Assembly (NCBI GenBank): GCA_021787395.1
Contig: JAJYLZ010000013.1
Span: forward strand, 1-64,000
Direction: 5' to 3'
Length of the DNA stretch: 64,000 nt
DNA from: Chloroflexota bacterium
GTDB lineage: Bacteria > Chloroflexota > Limnocylindria > Limnocylindrales > CSP1-4
This document shows, piece by piece, positions 15,569 through 24,537 of this stretch; within the stretch, counting starts at the first letter, position 1; each line of letters opens with the position of its first letter. The notes below the pieces were generated by a model, which was not told the origin of the DNA, did no database searches, and saw only the letters and a list, made by a program, of their open reading frames with translations. Position numbers and translations under genes: made by a program.

Positions 15569-16699
15569 TCAGGGGAGCGGGTCGTTGATCTGCTTGTAGA
15601 AGCCCATGTCGGCCAGCTTCTGGAGGAAGCTCAGGTCGTAGGCCTGGGTCAGGTCAACGTTCGCGATCGCCGGCTGGACCGCGGCGAGGGTCTGCGCCGG
15701 GGCCTGGAACGCCTTCTGGTCGAACATCATCGTGCGGTCGCCCGTCTTGAGGAACGAGTTGATCGCAGTCGTGGCCTGGTCCTGGGTCTGCGTCGTGAAC
15801 TCCATGAACTTGCTGATCGCGGTCGGCGTGTCGAGCCAGATCGAGTTCTGGGCCTCGAGGATCGCGGCCTGGACGGCCAGCGTGGTGTTCGGCATGCTCT
15901 TGAGCGTGTCCACCTTGGTGGCCAAGCCGCTGCGGCCCCAGGTCTGGCCCGACGCAGCCAGGTTGACGAGCATGTTGAACCCGAGCTTCTCGAGCTCCGG
16001 CTGGAGCGAGGCGTCCGCGGGCGCGCAGCCGATCGAGCCGCCCTTGAGGGCCGCGATCCGCTCGGACTGACCGCCCACCTGGGTGATCGTGACGTCGGAC
16101 GGCTTGAGCCCGAGGGCGTTGAGGGCCATCAGGACCGAGCCGTGCGAGGTGCCGCCGAACGTGCTGACGGCAAAGATCTTGCCCTTGGCATCTGCCGCGG
16201 TCTTGATGTCCGCCCGGCAGAAGAGCGCGTCGTTGACCAGGATGGAGTTCATCGAGATGGCCTTGGTGGGCGTATCCGTCGTCAGCGTGTTGATGACGGA
16301 CGAGACGCCGACCACCATGTAGTCGACCTGGCCGGCCATGAGCGCCTGGACGCTCTTGCCGTCACCCTCGAACCCCACGACGTCGACCGTGAGCCCGTAC
16401 TTCTGGTACAGACCGAGCTGCTGCGCGAGCTTCTCCGCGTACTGGCTCGGCTCGCTCACGACGCTGAGGGCGATCTTGACGCTGGTCTTCTCAGGCGTAG
16501 GGAACTGGACAGCGCCGGCGCTCGCGGCGGCGCTTGCGGGCGCCGCGGAGGCGGGTGCCACCGACTGGGCGGCCGGAGTGGCGGCGCTGCTGGCCGCGGG
16601 TGCGCTGGTCGGCGACGCGGCGCTCCCGCTGCACGCGCCGGCGGCCAAGCCGACGGCCATGGCGAGCGCGAAGAGCCTTCGGTGGTTCGAGACCTGCAT
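15569..16699 (-). CDS. ABC importer substrate-binding lipoprotein (NMT1/SsuA type)
   Basis: 376 residues from the ATG at 16699 with GGAGGAGGCAG upstream. A lipoprotein signal peptide (LFALAMAVGLAAGACSG) is followed by an Ala/Ser/Thr/Pro linker and a periplasmic-binding domain of the NMT1/SsuA class (VKIALSVVSEPSQYAEKLAQ, LGLYQKYGLTVDVVGFEGDG, LMAGQVDYMVVGVSS). This class captures small molecules such as pyrimidine precursors, sulfonates or nitrate. It is the likely partner of the importer at 11914-14413, sharing the same predicted operator. The ligand is not known. Confidence 0.92.
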   Translation of the reverse strand: MQVSNHRRLFALAMAVGLAAGACSGSAASPTSAPAASSAATPAAQSVAPASAAPASAAASAGAVQFPTPEKTSVKIALSVVSEPSQYAEKLAQQLGLYQKYGLTVDVVGFEGDGKSVQALMAGQVDYMVVGVSSVINTLTTDTPTKAISMNSILVNDALFCRADIKTAADAKGKIFAVSTFGGTSHGSVLMALNALGLKPSDVTITQVGGQSERIAALKGGSIGCAPADASLQPELEKLGFNMLVNLAASGQTWGRSGLATKVDTLKSMPNTTLAVQAAILEAQNSIWLDTPTAISKFMEFTTQTQDQATTAINSFLKTGDRTMMFDQKAFQAPAQTLAAVQPAIANVDLTQAYDLSFLQKLADMGFYKQINDPLP

Positions 16700-16756
16700 C
16701 TGCCTCCTCCTTCGTGCCCCAGCCGGCAGGCCGCCTGGCAGGGATGCACGATGAGG

Positions 16757-16790
16757 AATGTACCCGAAGGACAACGGATTGTCTACATTA
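16757..16790 (-). promoter_or_regulatory. Promoter and operator of the binding-protein gene
   Basis: On the minus strand TAGACA (16780-16785) and TACATT (16757-16762) are 17 nt apart, about 60 nt upstream of the start codon. The -35 region lies inside GGATTGTCTACATTA (16776-16790), one of the best matches to the island palindrome. The same TAGACA-N17-TACA layout recurs at 28671-28699. Confidence 0.6.
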
Positions 16791-16858
16791 TTTCCGTACA
16801 TGTGACCCAAGAACTGGATCTTGGGTGCATCTACTGGGCCACCTTCGGGATCTGAGCG

Positions 16859-19189
16859 TCAAGTGCCCGCCTCGCCCTGGACGGCATGCCCTCCATGAGC
16901 CGCGGATCGGGCGCGGTCCCGCTCCTGGATCGCCTTCCAGACCCGCTCCGGAGTGAAGGGGACCTCGCGGAGCTCGATCCCGGCGCCCCGGCGCAGGGCG
17001 TTTGAGATGGCCGCCGCCACGGGGTTCAGCGATCCCTCGCCACCCCCCTTGGCGCCGTACACGCCGACGCCGTCGCCACGCTCGGCGATGACCGAGCGGA
17101 ACTCAGGGACGTCGGGCGCCCGTGGGACCCGGTAGTCGAACAGGTTCCCGTTCATCAGGGTCCCGTCCTCGTAGACCAGTTCCTCGCGCAACGCCATCCC
17201 GAGGCCCATGATCGCGGCCCCGACGTCCTGGGCCTCGACGAGCTGGGGGTTGACCGCGCAGCCCACGTCGCCCACGGTCACGAGGCGGTGGACGGCGATC
17301 TCGCCGGTCGCCTCGTCAACCGACGCCTCGACGCCGACGCAGCCCACCTCCCAGAACGGGGGCATCACCTCCGTCGCGCCGGCGCGCCGGAGGTAGCCCC
17401 GTCCGATGGCCTCACCCATGGCGCCGCCGAACCACGCCTTCACGACCGCGCCCCATCCGTGGACCTTGTCGCCTACCCGCACCCCGCCGGGCATTTCGAC
17501 AACCTCGTCGTCGCCGGTCGCCAGCGACTCCCGGGCCCAAGCCACCAACTGGGAGCGGGCATCGCGGGCGGCCGACTGGATCGCGAGACCCATCAGGGTC
17601 GTGGTCCGGCTGGCGCCCGTCGAACGGTCGAAGCTCACGGCGCTGGTGTCGCTCTGCAGCAGGTGGACATGGTCGAGCGGGACGCCCATCTCTCCGGCGG
17701 CGATCTGGGCCAGCACGGTCGATGAGCCCTGGCCGATCTCGGTGCTGCCGCAGGTGACCGTGATGGAGCCGTCAGCGTGGACGCGGACGACGGAGGTCGT
17801 GACCGGCTCCGATCCCGCGTCGGACGCCGACAGGCAGATCGCGCGCCCGTGCCCAGGCGGCAGCGGGGCCGCCCATCCGAGCTCGTCGGCCGCCAGGTCG
17901 AGGTCCGCCACCAGGTCGGCATCGATTCCGCGCACCCCGGGCCACGCCGACTCGCCGGGCCGGAGGACGTTGCGGCGTCGGAGCTCCACGGGGTCGATGC
18001 CCAGGCGTTCCGCCGCCTCGTCGAGCTGCGTCTCGCCGGCGAGCGTGACCTGGGGCGCTCCGAATCCGCGGAACGAGCTGCCCGGCACCGTGTTCGTGTA
18101 GACGGTGGAGCAGGTGACGTCGAGGGCGGGGATCCGGTACGGGCCGCCGAGGCGGTTCGCCGCCTTGCGGCCGACGAGCGGGGAGTTCTCGGCGTAGGCC
18201 CCCGAGTCGAGCAGGATGGTCGCCTCGCGGGCCAAGATCCGCCCATCCGAGTCGAAGCCGGTCCGGAGGCGGATCGTGGCGCCATCGCCACGGGTTGTGA
18301 GGATCGACTCCTCGATCGACAGGGCGAGCCGGACGGGCCGGCCGGCGCGGAGCGCGAGCGCCGCGGTCAGCGGCTCGACCTTGGTGTACGACTTGCTGCC
18401 GTAGCCGCCGCCGACGTAGGGCACGATCACGCGGACCGATGCGAGCGGCAGGTGGAAGCAGCGGGCCAGGTCCTCGCGAACCATGTACGGGTGCTGCCCC
18501 GAGGTCCACACGGTCAGCTCACCGCGGTCCCAGCTGGCAACCGCGTTGTACGGCTCCATGGCGTAGGCGTAGCAGCGCGGGTAGCGGTACTCGCCCTCCA
18601 CGACCAGCGCCGCACCGGCGAGGGCCGACTCCACGTCGCCCCAGTGCTGCCGCGACTGCGAGCAGACGTTGGGATGGGTGCGCCTGATGTCCTCCTCGAA
18701 CCCCCGGTGGGGCCGCTGCTCGCCGGGCTTCTCGTGCAGGATGGCGGCCCCTTCCGCGAGGGCGGCCTCGGCGTCGGTGGCGTACGCGAGGGCCTCGTAC
18801 TCGACCGACACGAGCCGCGCCGCCTCCTCGGCGGTCACGGGGTCCTCGGCCACCACGCCCACCACCGGCTCGCCGATGAAGCGGACTTTGCCGGTGGCGA
18901 TCAGCGGGTGGTCGGCGATCGAGTGTCCGTACAGCAGCTCGACATCGGGCAGGTCGGCCGCGGTGACGACGGCGATCACGCCGGGGTGGGCGCGGGCCGC
19001 CGCCGTGTCGATGGACAGGATCCGGGCGTGGGGATACGGGCTGCGGACCACCTTCGCGTGGGCGAGGCCCGGCATCCCGAGGTCCACGGTGAACTGGGCG
19101 GCACCGGTCACCTTGGCCAGTGCGTCCCGGCGGGGGACGGCCTCGCCGATCGGGGCCGGCGGCGTCGGTCGCGTGGTCACCCGCTTCAT
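16859..19189 (-). CDS. Molybdenum hydroxylase, large molybdopterin subunit (XDH/CoxL family)
   Basis: 776 residues from the ATG at 19189, overlapping the small-subunit stop (ATGA). It belongs to the xanthine dehydrogenase/aldehyde oxidase/CO dehydrogenase family, which hydroxylates carbon next to nitrogen in heterocycles or oxidises aldehydes. Visible are the N-terminal domain (PRRDALAKVTGAAQFT), the cofactor regions (YVGGGYGSKSY, FRGFGAPQ, GSTEIGQGSSTVLAQIA) and the C-terminal GAKGGGEGS loop with the catalytic Glu. The active loop lacks the CoxL signature VAYRCSF, so CO is not the substrate. The order large-small-FAD on the minus strand (transcribed FAD-small-large) is one operon. A nitrogen heterocycle substrate is inferred from the neighbours. 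Confidence 0.92.
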   Translation of the reverse strand: MKRVTTRPTPPAPIGEAVPRRDALAKVTGAAQFTVDLGMPGLAHAKVVRSPYPHARILSIDTAAARAHPGVIAVVTAADLPDVELLYGHSIADHPLIATGKVRFIGEPVVGVVAEDPVTAEEAARLVSVEYEALAYATDAEAALAEGAAILHEKPGEQRPHRGFEEDIRRTHPNVCSQSRQHWGDVESALAGAALVVEGEYRYPRCYAYAMEPYNAVASWDRGELTVWTSGQHPYMVREDLARCFHLPLASVRVIVPYVGGGYGSKSYTKVEPLTAALALRAGRPVRLALSIEESILTTRGDGATIRLRTGFDSDGRILAREATILLDSGAYAENSPLVGRKAANRLGGPYRIPALDVTCSTVYTNTVPGSSFRGFGAPQVTLAGETQLDEAAERLGIDPVELRRRNVLRPGESAWPGVRGIDADLVADLDLAADELGWAAPLPPGHGRAICLSASDAGSEPVTTSVVRVHADGSITVTCGSTEIGQGSSTVLAQIAAGEMGVPLDHVHLLQSDTSAVSFDRSTGASRTTTLMGLAIQSAARDARSQLVAWARESLATGDDEVVEMPGGVRVGDKVHGWGAVVKAWFGGAMGEAIGRGYLRRAGATEVMPPFWEVGCVGVEASVDEATGEIAVHRLVTVGDVGCAVNPQLVEAQDVGAAIMGLGMALREELVYEDGTLMNGNLFDYRVPRAPDVPEFRSVIAERGDGVGVYGAKGGGEGSLNPVAAAISNALRRGAGIELREVPFTPERVWKAIQERDRARSAAHGGHAVQGEAGT

Positions 19190-19713
19190 CGCGCGCCTCC
19201 CGAGTTCTCCGAGCCCTGCTCGATCCGTGCCGCGCCTGCGGCATCCCCAGCTCGCGACGCTGCCAGCACCGCCTCCACGATCGGGACATAGCCCGTGCAG
19301 CGGCAGATGTTGCCCTCCAGGCCGCGCACGACCTCCTCGCGCGTCGGGGTCGGGTTGTCCTCGAGCAGCGCGGTCGCCGCCATGAGCATCCCCGACGTGC
19401 AGAAGCCGCACTGGAACGCGGCCTTGTCGACGAATGCCTGCTGGACGGGCGCCAGGACGCCGTCCGTGGCCAGGCCCTCGACGGTCCGGACCGCGCGCCC
19501 GTCCGCGTCCACCGCGAGATAGGTGCAGGCGCTCATCGCCAGCCCGTCCACCAGCACGGTGCAGGCGCCGCAGACCTGCGCGTCGCAGGAGACCTTCGTC
19601 CCCGTCAGGCCCAGCCGGTCCCGGAGCACCTCGGCCAGCGTCTCGCGCGGCTCGATGAGGAGGGACCGGGCGACCCCGTTGACGCTCAGCTCGATCGTGA
19701 CCAGCTCATGCAT
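19186..19713 (-). CDS. Molybdenum hydroxylase, [2Fe-2S] subunit
   Basis: 175 residues from the ATG at 19713, which overlaps the end of the FAD-subunit gene by 8 nt. The plant-type [2Fe-2S] site is CDAQVCGAC with the later Cys in SAC, and the second cluster site is CGFCTSGM with CRCTGY. These two clusters pass electrons from the molybdenum site to FAD. The start at 19713 is preferred to the upstream ATG at 19743 because family members begin with a short strand (MHELVTIELSVNG). Confidence 0.95.
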   Translation of the reverse strand: MHELVTIELSVNGVARSLLIEPRETLAEVLRDRLGLTGTKVSCDAQVCGACTVLVDGLAMSACTYLAVDADGRAVRTVEGLATDGVLAPVQQAFVDKAAFQCGFCTSGMLMAATALLEDNPTPTREEVVRGLEGNICRCTGYVPIVEAVLAASRAGDAAGAARIEQGSENSGGAR

Positions 19714-20581
19714 CGGCCTGGGCCTCCCGGATGGCGGCCGCAACCGCTCGACGGAGCAGGACAGCCGCCAGGTGTCGCTTGTAGTCGGCGCTGCCGTTGA
19801 GGTCGGCCTCCGCCTCGATGTCGGCGAGGGCGCCCGACGCGGCCGTGACCGCCGCCTCCAGACCGTCGCCGCCGGCGTCGGCGCCCAGGAGCGCCTCGGC
19901 CGCGCCCGCCACGAGGGCCGGGACGGGACCCACCGACCCCACGGCCACGGTCGCCGCAGTGATCGCCCCGTCGCGGACTGTCAGCCGGACAGCCACGGAG
20001 GCCGCCGGGCGCTCGAAGAAGGCCAGCTTGTCGTAGCTGCGGCCCTCTCCGGCCGCGGCCGGGGGCACCTGGACAGAGATCATGACCTCGTCGGCCTCCC
20101 GGGCGGTGAACAGCGGCCCGACCACGAACTCGTCGATCGGGAGCTCGCGACGCCCTGACGGGCTCGCCAGCAGCACCGTGGCGCCACAGGCGAGCAGGAA
20201 CGTCGCCGGGTCCGAGTGCGGCTCGGCGAAGGCGAGGTTGCCCCCGATCGTGCCGGCGTTGCGCACCCGCGCGTTCGCGAGGTGGAGCTCGAGGCCGGCC
20301 AGTGCGGGCAGCTCGTGGCGGACGAGCTCCGACCGCTCGATCTCCCGGTGGGTCACCGCGGCCCCCAACCGGAGCCAGCCGTCCGGCCGGCGCTCGATCC
20401 CCTTGAGGTCGGGCACGCGCTTGACATCGATGAGCGTGCCGATCTGGGCGAAGCCGAGTTTCATGACCTGAAGCAGCTCGGTGCCGCCCGCAAGGTAGGC
20501 GGCGTCACCGCCGGTCGCCTCGAAGGCTGCCAGCGCCTCGTCGAGGGTGTGGGGTCGGACGAGCGAGAAGCGCGGGATCAC
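19706..20581 (-). CDS. Molybdenum hydroxylase, FAD subunit
   Basis: 291 residues. It is the CoxM/XdhB-type FAD-binding subunit: N-terminus (MIPRFSLVRPHTLDEALAAF), FAD motif AYLAGGTELLQVM, and the second FAD site (RNAGTIGGNLAFAEPHSDP). The C-terminal CO dehydrogenase flavoprotein domain is present (SADYKRHLAAVLLRRAV). It accepts electrons from the [2Fe-2S] subunit and passes them to an external acceptor. First gene of the three-subunit operon; the start lies about 100 nt from the divergent palindrome at 20686-20700. Confidence 0.94.
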   Translation of the reverse strand: MIPRFSLVRPHTLDEALAAFEATGGDAAYLAGGTELLQVMKLGFAQIGTLIDVKRVPDLKGIERRPDGWLRLGAAVTHREIERSELVRHELPALAGLELHLANARVRNAGTIGGNLAFAEPHSDPATFLLACGATVLLASPSGRRELPIDEFVVGPLFTAREADEVMISVQVPPAAAGEGRSYDKLAFFERPAASVAVRLTVRDGAITAATVAVGSVGPVPALVAGAAEALLGADAGGDGLEAAVTAASGALADIEAEADLNGSADYKRHLAAVLLRRAVAAAIREAQADA

Positions 20582-20670
20582 GGCAACCTCGTTCGGCGTG
20601 TCCGGACGACGTCACGCCCGGCCGACGGCCGGGACGACGAGCGGTCCGGTTGGAGCGGACGCTCGTGATG

Positions 20671-20700
20671 TTACCAAATCTGGCAGGATTGGCTACAATA
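20671..20700 (+). promoter_or_regulatory. Cupin-operon promoter with GntR-like palindrome
   Basis: TTACCA (20671-20676) and TACAAT (20694-20699) are 17 nt apart. GGATTGGCTACAATA (20686-20700) overlaps the -10 box and matches the island palindrome with one change in the left arm. The site lies between the divergent cupin and molybdenum hydroxylase operons and could control both. Confidence 0.5.
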
Positions 20701-20764
20701 TGCTGCCGATGGTGGCCACATTGGTTGAGTTGACGCCACCCCGCCATCGACCGGGAGAACGGGC

Positions 20765-21280
20765 ATGTCCGAAGACCGCAGCCTGACCACCAAGCGCGAG
20801 CAGCCCCTGAGCGCCACCTCGATCTCGGAGATGACGCAGCGCGAGACCTGGAACAAGAAGCACCCGCCGGTGGAGGCGACCATCGTCAAGGACCTCCGGA
20901 CGACCGAGCTGGTCGCGCGCGAGTTCCGCAACACGAAGGCGCGCTTCTACCGCCTGTCGGGCGCGATCCGGCTGCAGCCCCACCTCTCGGAGCTGCCCCC
21001 GTCGAAGGCGTCGGTGAAGCACCGCCACACGACCGAGGCCGTCCTCTACATCGTCCGCGGCAAGGGCCACACGTTGATGGGCTACGAGGGCGAGCCCGAG
21101 CAGCGAGTGGACTGGGAGGAGGGCGATCTCATCGGGATCCCGATGTGGGCCTGGCACCAGCACTTCAACGACTCCGAGACGGAGGTCGCCCGCTACCTCG
21201 CGATCCAGGACACCTTCACGGTCAAGCAGATGGGGCTCCACCAGATCGAGCGGCACCCCGACAGCCCGGCCGGCGAGTAG
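20765..21280 (+). CDS. Single-domain cupin protein
   Basis: 171 residues. The cupin metal site is intact: HRHTTEAV (two His and Glu) in motif 1 and WHQHFN (third His and Asn) in motif 2, with the linking VRGKGHTLMGYEG and WEEGDLIGIP. About 70 extra residues precede the barrel. It resembles half of the bicupin proteins at 21291 and 32280. In this context it may be a metal-dependent dioxygenase or isomerase in a degradation pathway; a specific reaction cannot be assigned. It begins a plus-strand operon with the next gene (10-nt gap). Confidence 0.88.
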   Translation: MSEDRSLTTKREQPLSATSISEMTQRETWNKKHPPVEATIVKDLRTTELVAREFRNTKARFYRLSGAIRLQPHLSELPPSKASVKHRHTTEAVLYIVRGKGHTLMGYEGEPEQRVDWEEGDLIGIPMWAWHQHFNDSETEVARYLAIQDTFTVKQMGLHQIERHPDSPAGE

Positions 21281-21290
21281 GCGGCGGACG

Positions 21291-22355
21291 GTGGACGACC
21301 GCGATCGCGCCTCCGCCCCTGCAGGCGACCGGCCGACCGGGACCGGGCTGTACTGGGACGAGCGGCGGCAGTTCCTGATGGTCGAGGGCGTGATCGCCCG
21401 CGACATTGCGACCTTCCCGCTCATGCCGAGGCCGAAGCGCCGGATGCGCACCGAGGCCGGCGACGGTCCGGCGCCGCGCGCCGCGGCATTCGACACGCTG
21501 GGCGGCAACACGACCCTTGGCATCCACCTGAGCGAGGTCCCGCCCGGAGGTGAGAAGCAGGGCCACCGGCACCTCGACGAGGCGACGTTCTACATCGTCT
21601 CGGGGCGGGGCTGGAGCGAGCTCCGGCAGGCCGACGGCCTGCCGGACCAGCGCGTTGACTGGCAGGCGGGCGACGTCATCACGATCCCCTCCAACGCCTG
21701 GCACAAGCATTACAACGCCGACCCGACGCAGCCTGCACTCCAGCTCGCGTTCAAGAACACGCGGCTGCTGCGCAAACTGTTCGGCAGCCGCGAGTTCGTG
21801 TACCAGAACGACTTCCGGTTCCACGACCGCTACGACGACGAGGCGGACTACTGGACCCGGCGCGAGGCCGGCGACGACGGCGCGCTGCGCATCAACGCCA
21901 TCCACGACGTCGTCAACGAGCCGGTCGAGCCGGACTCCTCCGCCGGCACCGCCGTCGGCATTCGGCGCTACGCGATGGGCGGCCACCGCACCATCGACCA
22001 CGCCCTGCTGGAGATCGGCGTCGGCGGGCGGACGCGCCCGCACCGCCCGCTGGCCGAGGAGGCGTTCGTGGTCCTGCGTGGGTCGGGGGCGACCCGGCTC
22101 TGGACGGACGGCGGCGAGACCACGATCGAGTGGACGGCCGGCGACCTCGTGTCACCGCCCTTCGGGACGTGGCGCGAGCACGTCCAGAGCGGTGCCGAGG
22201 CCGTCCGCCTGCTGCGCTTCCGGAACTCCTTCATCGAGCGCGCCCTGGACATCGCGGACGCCGAGGCGCTCGACGGCGAACTCCCGGTCCGATGGCCGTC
22301 GGTCATCGAGTGCGACCGGAGCGCCGTGGTCACGCCGTCAGGAACCGAGGGCTGA
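21291..22355 (+). CDS. Bicupin protein, putative dioxygenase
   Basis: 354 residues from a GTG at 21291. Two cupin barrels are visible. Domain 1 (residues ~70-155) has HRHLDEATFYIVSG and WHKHYN, a complete metal site. Domain 2 (~220-310) has RPHRPLAEEAFVVLRG and TWREHV, where the second His of the HxH pair is Pro, so metal binding is doubtful there. Size and layout resemble gentisate/1-hydroxy-2-naphthoate dioxygenases, but I see no diagnostic residues for those substrates. It is probably co-transcribed with the single cupin upstream. Confidence 0.87.
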   Translation: MDDRDRASAPAGDRPTGTGLYWDERRQFLMVEGVIARDIATFPLMPRPKRRMRTEAGDGPAPRAAAFDTLGGNTTLGIHLSEVPPGGEKQGHRHLDEATFYIVSGRGWSELRQADGLPDQRVDWQAGDVITIPSNAWHKHYNADPTQPALQLAFKNTRLLRKLFGSREFVYQNDFRFHDRYDDEADYWTRREAGDDGALRINAIHDVVNEPVEPDSSAGTAVGIRRYAMGGHRTIDHALLEIGVGGRTRPHRPLAEEAFVVLRGSGATRLWTDGGETTIEWTAGDLVSPPFGTWREHVQSGAEAVRLLRFRNSFIERALDIADAEALDGELPVRWPSVIECDRSAVVTPSGTEG

Positions 22356-22427
22356 CCCCCGGCCGGGGCTCGCGCTGGCGCTCGGGCCCCGCTTCTCCTC
22401 CGCGTCGGCCCTAGCGAGGCGCCCGGG

Positions 22428-23981
22428 TCACGGCCGGGGAGGCGTCTCTGGCACGGCGGCCAGCGGCCGACCGGCGACGACGCGCGCCGCCACCTCGCCC
22501 ACGAGCATGGCCGCGAGGTTCGTGTTCGCGTGCGGGACCGTCGGCAGCACCGACGCGTCGGCGACGAGCAGCCCTTCCACGCCGTGCACCCGGAGACGGG
22601 GGTCCACGACCGCGCCCGGGTCGCCCTCCCGGCCCAGCCGGCACGTGCCCACGCCGTGGTGGTAGGTGTCGTAGGTCGTGCGCACGTGCGCCTCCCATTC
22701 GTCGTCTGCCGACGGGCTCACCATCGGCCCGTAGTACGACGCGAGGGGCGGCTGCGCGGCCAGGCGGGCCGCGAGTCCGATCCCGTCCACGAGCGCGCGG
22801 ACGTCGTCGGGGTGCTCGCACAGGGCGGGCTCGACCACGGGCAGCGACGCCGGGTCGGCGGACGCGAGCCTGACCCGGCCGGCGGAGCGGTGTTCCAGCA
22901 GGTGGAGCGAGACCGGCAGCATGGGCGGCAGCCCGGCGACCCGCACGGTGGGGCGCATGAAGACGTGCAGGTCGGGGACCGGGACGTCCGGTCGGCTGCG
23001 GGCGATGAGGCGAACCTTCGGGATCACCCACTCCTCGCGCAACTCGGTCGTCCCCTCGAACGTGACGTAGACGACCGCGTGGTCGCGGTAGTTCTCGCCA
23101 ACCCCGCCGAGCGGGACGACCACGGGAACGCCGAGCCGCTCGAGCTCCTCCTCCGGGCCGATGCCCGACAGCTGGAGCAGCTGCGGCGTGTGGTACACGC
23201 CGGCGGCGAGCACGACCGCGCCGGCCGCGACGCGGCGCGCCCCGCCACGGTCCGAGATCTCGACGCCACGAGCCCGGCCGCCGTCGATCAGCACCCGGCC
23301 CGCGGAGGTGTCGGACAGCACCGTGAGGTTCGGCCGGCCCCGCGCAGGGTCGAGGTAGGCGACTGCCGATGACTGGCGGCGCCCGTCCTTGACCGCGTAC
23401 GGGGAGGCGCACACGCCGTAGGGCGCGGGCTGGTTGAGGTCGGGGCAGGGCGGCAGCCCCAGTGCTCCCGCGGCCTCGATGAGGGCGCTCACCGGGGGGT
23501 CCGCCGGGTCGTCGAGCCGGAAGCCGCGACTGAGCATCAGCGGCCCCGAGTCGCCGTGGATCGGGTCGTCAGCGAAGTCGTCGTCGCGCTCGATCGCCCG
23601 CATCAGCGGCAGCATCGCCGCGTACGACCACGCCTCGCCGCCGAACGCCGACCACGTCTCGAAGTCGCAGGCCATCGGCCGGACGACGGCCAGGTTGTTG
23701 ACCGACGAGCCGCCGCCCATGACCCGGCCGGACAGCAGCGGCAGCGACGAGCCGTCCTGGCGCTCGGCCTCGTACATCCGCACGTACGGGGAGGAGAGCA
23801 CCAGTTCCGCCTGCCGCCTGGGATCAGCAATCACCTCCGGCAGCGGCTGCGGGTCGGGCCCCTCCTCGATCAGCAGCACCCGGATCGACGGGTCCTCGCT
23901 CAGGCGCCCGGCGACGACGCAGCCGGAGGCCCCCCCGCCGACCACCACGACGTCGAACGCCTCTCGCCTCCCGGCGGTCAC
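22428..23981 (-). CDS. GMC-family FAD oxidoreductase
   Basis: 517 residues from a GTG at 23981 that overlaps the stop of the CoxG-like gene (GTGA). It has the FAD-binding motif VVVGGGASGCVVA with the ADP-binding acidic end LLIEEG, the GMC signature MGGGSSVNNLA, and the C-terminal active-site region with the His (TYDTYHHGVGTCRLG and PHANTNLAAMLVGE). GMC enzymes oxidise alcohols to aldehydes or ketones. Here it may act before the divergently encoded aldehyde dehydrogenase (24538). It is convergent with the bicupin gene. Confidence 0.93.
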   Translation of the reverse strand: MTAGRREAFDVVVVGGGASGCVVAGRLSEDPSIRVLLIEEGPDPQPLPEVIADPRRQAELVLSSPYVRMYEAERQDGSSLPLLSGRVMGGGSSVNNLAVVRPMACDFETWSAFGGEAWSYAAMLPLMRAIERDDDFADDPIHGDSGPLMLSRGFRLDDPADPPVSALIEAAGALGLPPCPDLNQPAPYGVCASPYAVKDGRRQSSAVAYLDPARGRPNLTVLSDTSAGRVLIDGGRARGVEISDRGGARRVAAGAVVLAAGVYHTPQLLQLSGIGPEEELERLGVPVVVPLGGVGENYRDHAVVYVTFEGTTELREEWVIPKVRLIARSRPDVPVPDLHVFMRPTVRVAGLPPMLPVSLHLLEHRSAGRVRLASADPASLPVVEPALCEHPDDVRALVDGIGLAARLAAQPPLASYYGPMVSPSADDEWEAHVRTTYDTYHHGVGTCRLGREGDPGAVVDPRLRVHGVEGLLVADASVLPTVPHANTNLAAMLVGEVAARVVAGRPLAAVPETPPRP

Positions 23982-24460
23982 GTCACGCCCCCGGCCGGCC
24001 CGGCCACCGCCGGGTCCACGGCCTCGAGCCGCCGGCGGAGACACGCCGCGGCGCTGTCGATCATCAGGCTGGCGGTCGCGCGCAGGACCATCTCGCCCAG
24101 GATCGCGAGCCGGCCGTGGACGCCGACCGAGGCGTCGTAGGCGAGCTCAGTGCCGCCGGGGGCCTCGCTCAGGCTGGCTCGCACGGCAGCCTCGAGCCGG
24201 CTCCGGGTGACCGTGTCCACCCCCTCGATCCTCACGACGAGGGTGTCCGGGAAGCTCGCCTCCTCGATCGAGGCGGTGAAGCCGAACTCGCCGTCCATCG
24301 GCCCCACCGCGGCGTGGACGGTCCCCTGGAACGTGCGGTCGTCGACCTGTCGGACATCGCGCGCCCCGGGCACGCACCCGGCGAGGCTGACCGGCGCCAC
24401 GAGTTGCGCCCACGTCGCCGAGGGCGTGGCCGCGATGCGAATTGCGCCTCGAAGCCGCAT
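23978..24460 (-). CDS. Second CoxG-like SRPBCC protein
   Basis: 160 residues. It has the CoxG pattern (MRLRGAIRIAATPSATWAQL, AGCVPGARDVRQVD, AAVGPMDGEFGF) and a C-terminal helix (ASLMIDSAAACLRRRLE). It is distinct in sequence from the copy at 11352. In other genomes CoxG genes accompany Mo-hydroxylase operons; here this copy is translationally coupled to a GMC oxidoreductase. It may link that enzyme or the Mo hydroxylase to the membrane, which is speculation. Confidence 0.82.
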   Translation of the reverse strand: MRLRGAIRIAATPSATWAQLVAPVSLAGCVPGARDVRQVDDRTFQGTVHAAVGPMDGEFGFTASIEEASFPDTLVVRIEGVDTVTRSRLEAAVRASLSEAPGGTELAYDASVGVHGRLAILGEMVLRATASLMIDSAAACLRRRLEAVDPAVAGPAGGVT

Positions 24461-24489
24461 GGAGCTGTCCGGTCTCGTGCTGTTGGGTT

Positions 24490-24505
24490 GGAATGTCTAC
24501 AATCC
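24490..24505. promoter_or_regulatory. GntR-like palindrome between coxG2 and aldehyde dehydrogenase
   Basis: GGAATGTCTACAATCC (24490-24505) is nearly a perfect palindrome with arms GGAATGT/ACAATCC. A second, weaker copy (GTCTACTGCATACAAG) follows at 24509-24524. The site lies in the 77-nt gap between two divergent genes and could control both. Confidence 0.6.
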
Positions 24506-24537
24506 GGAGTCTACTGCATACAAGCTGGCGGTTGACC

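Noticed and set aside
8871-19291. Many long open frames antisense to korAB, FrhB and Mo-hydroxylase genes
   Set aside because: All are mirror frames of well-supported genes and have no motifs or ribosome-binding sites.
16859-20581. Aerobic CO dehydrogenase (CoxMSL)
   Set aside because: The large subunit lacks the CoxL active-site signature VAYRCSF; other members of the family hydroxylate heterocycles or aldehydes.
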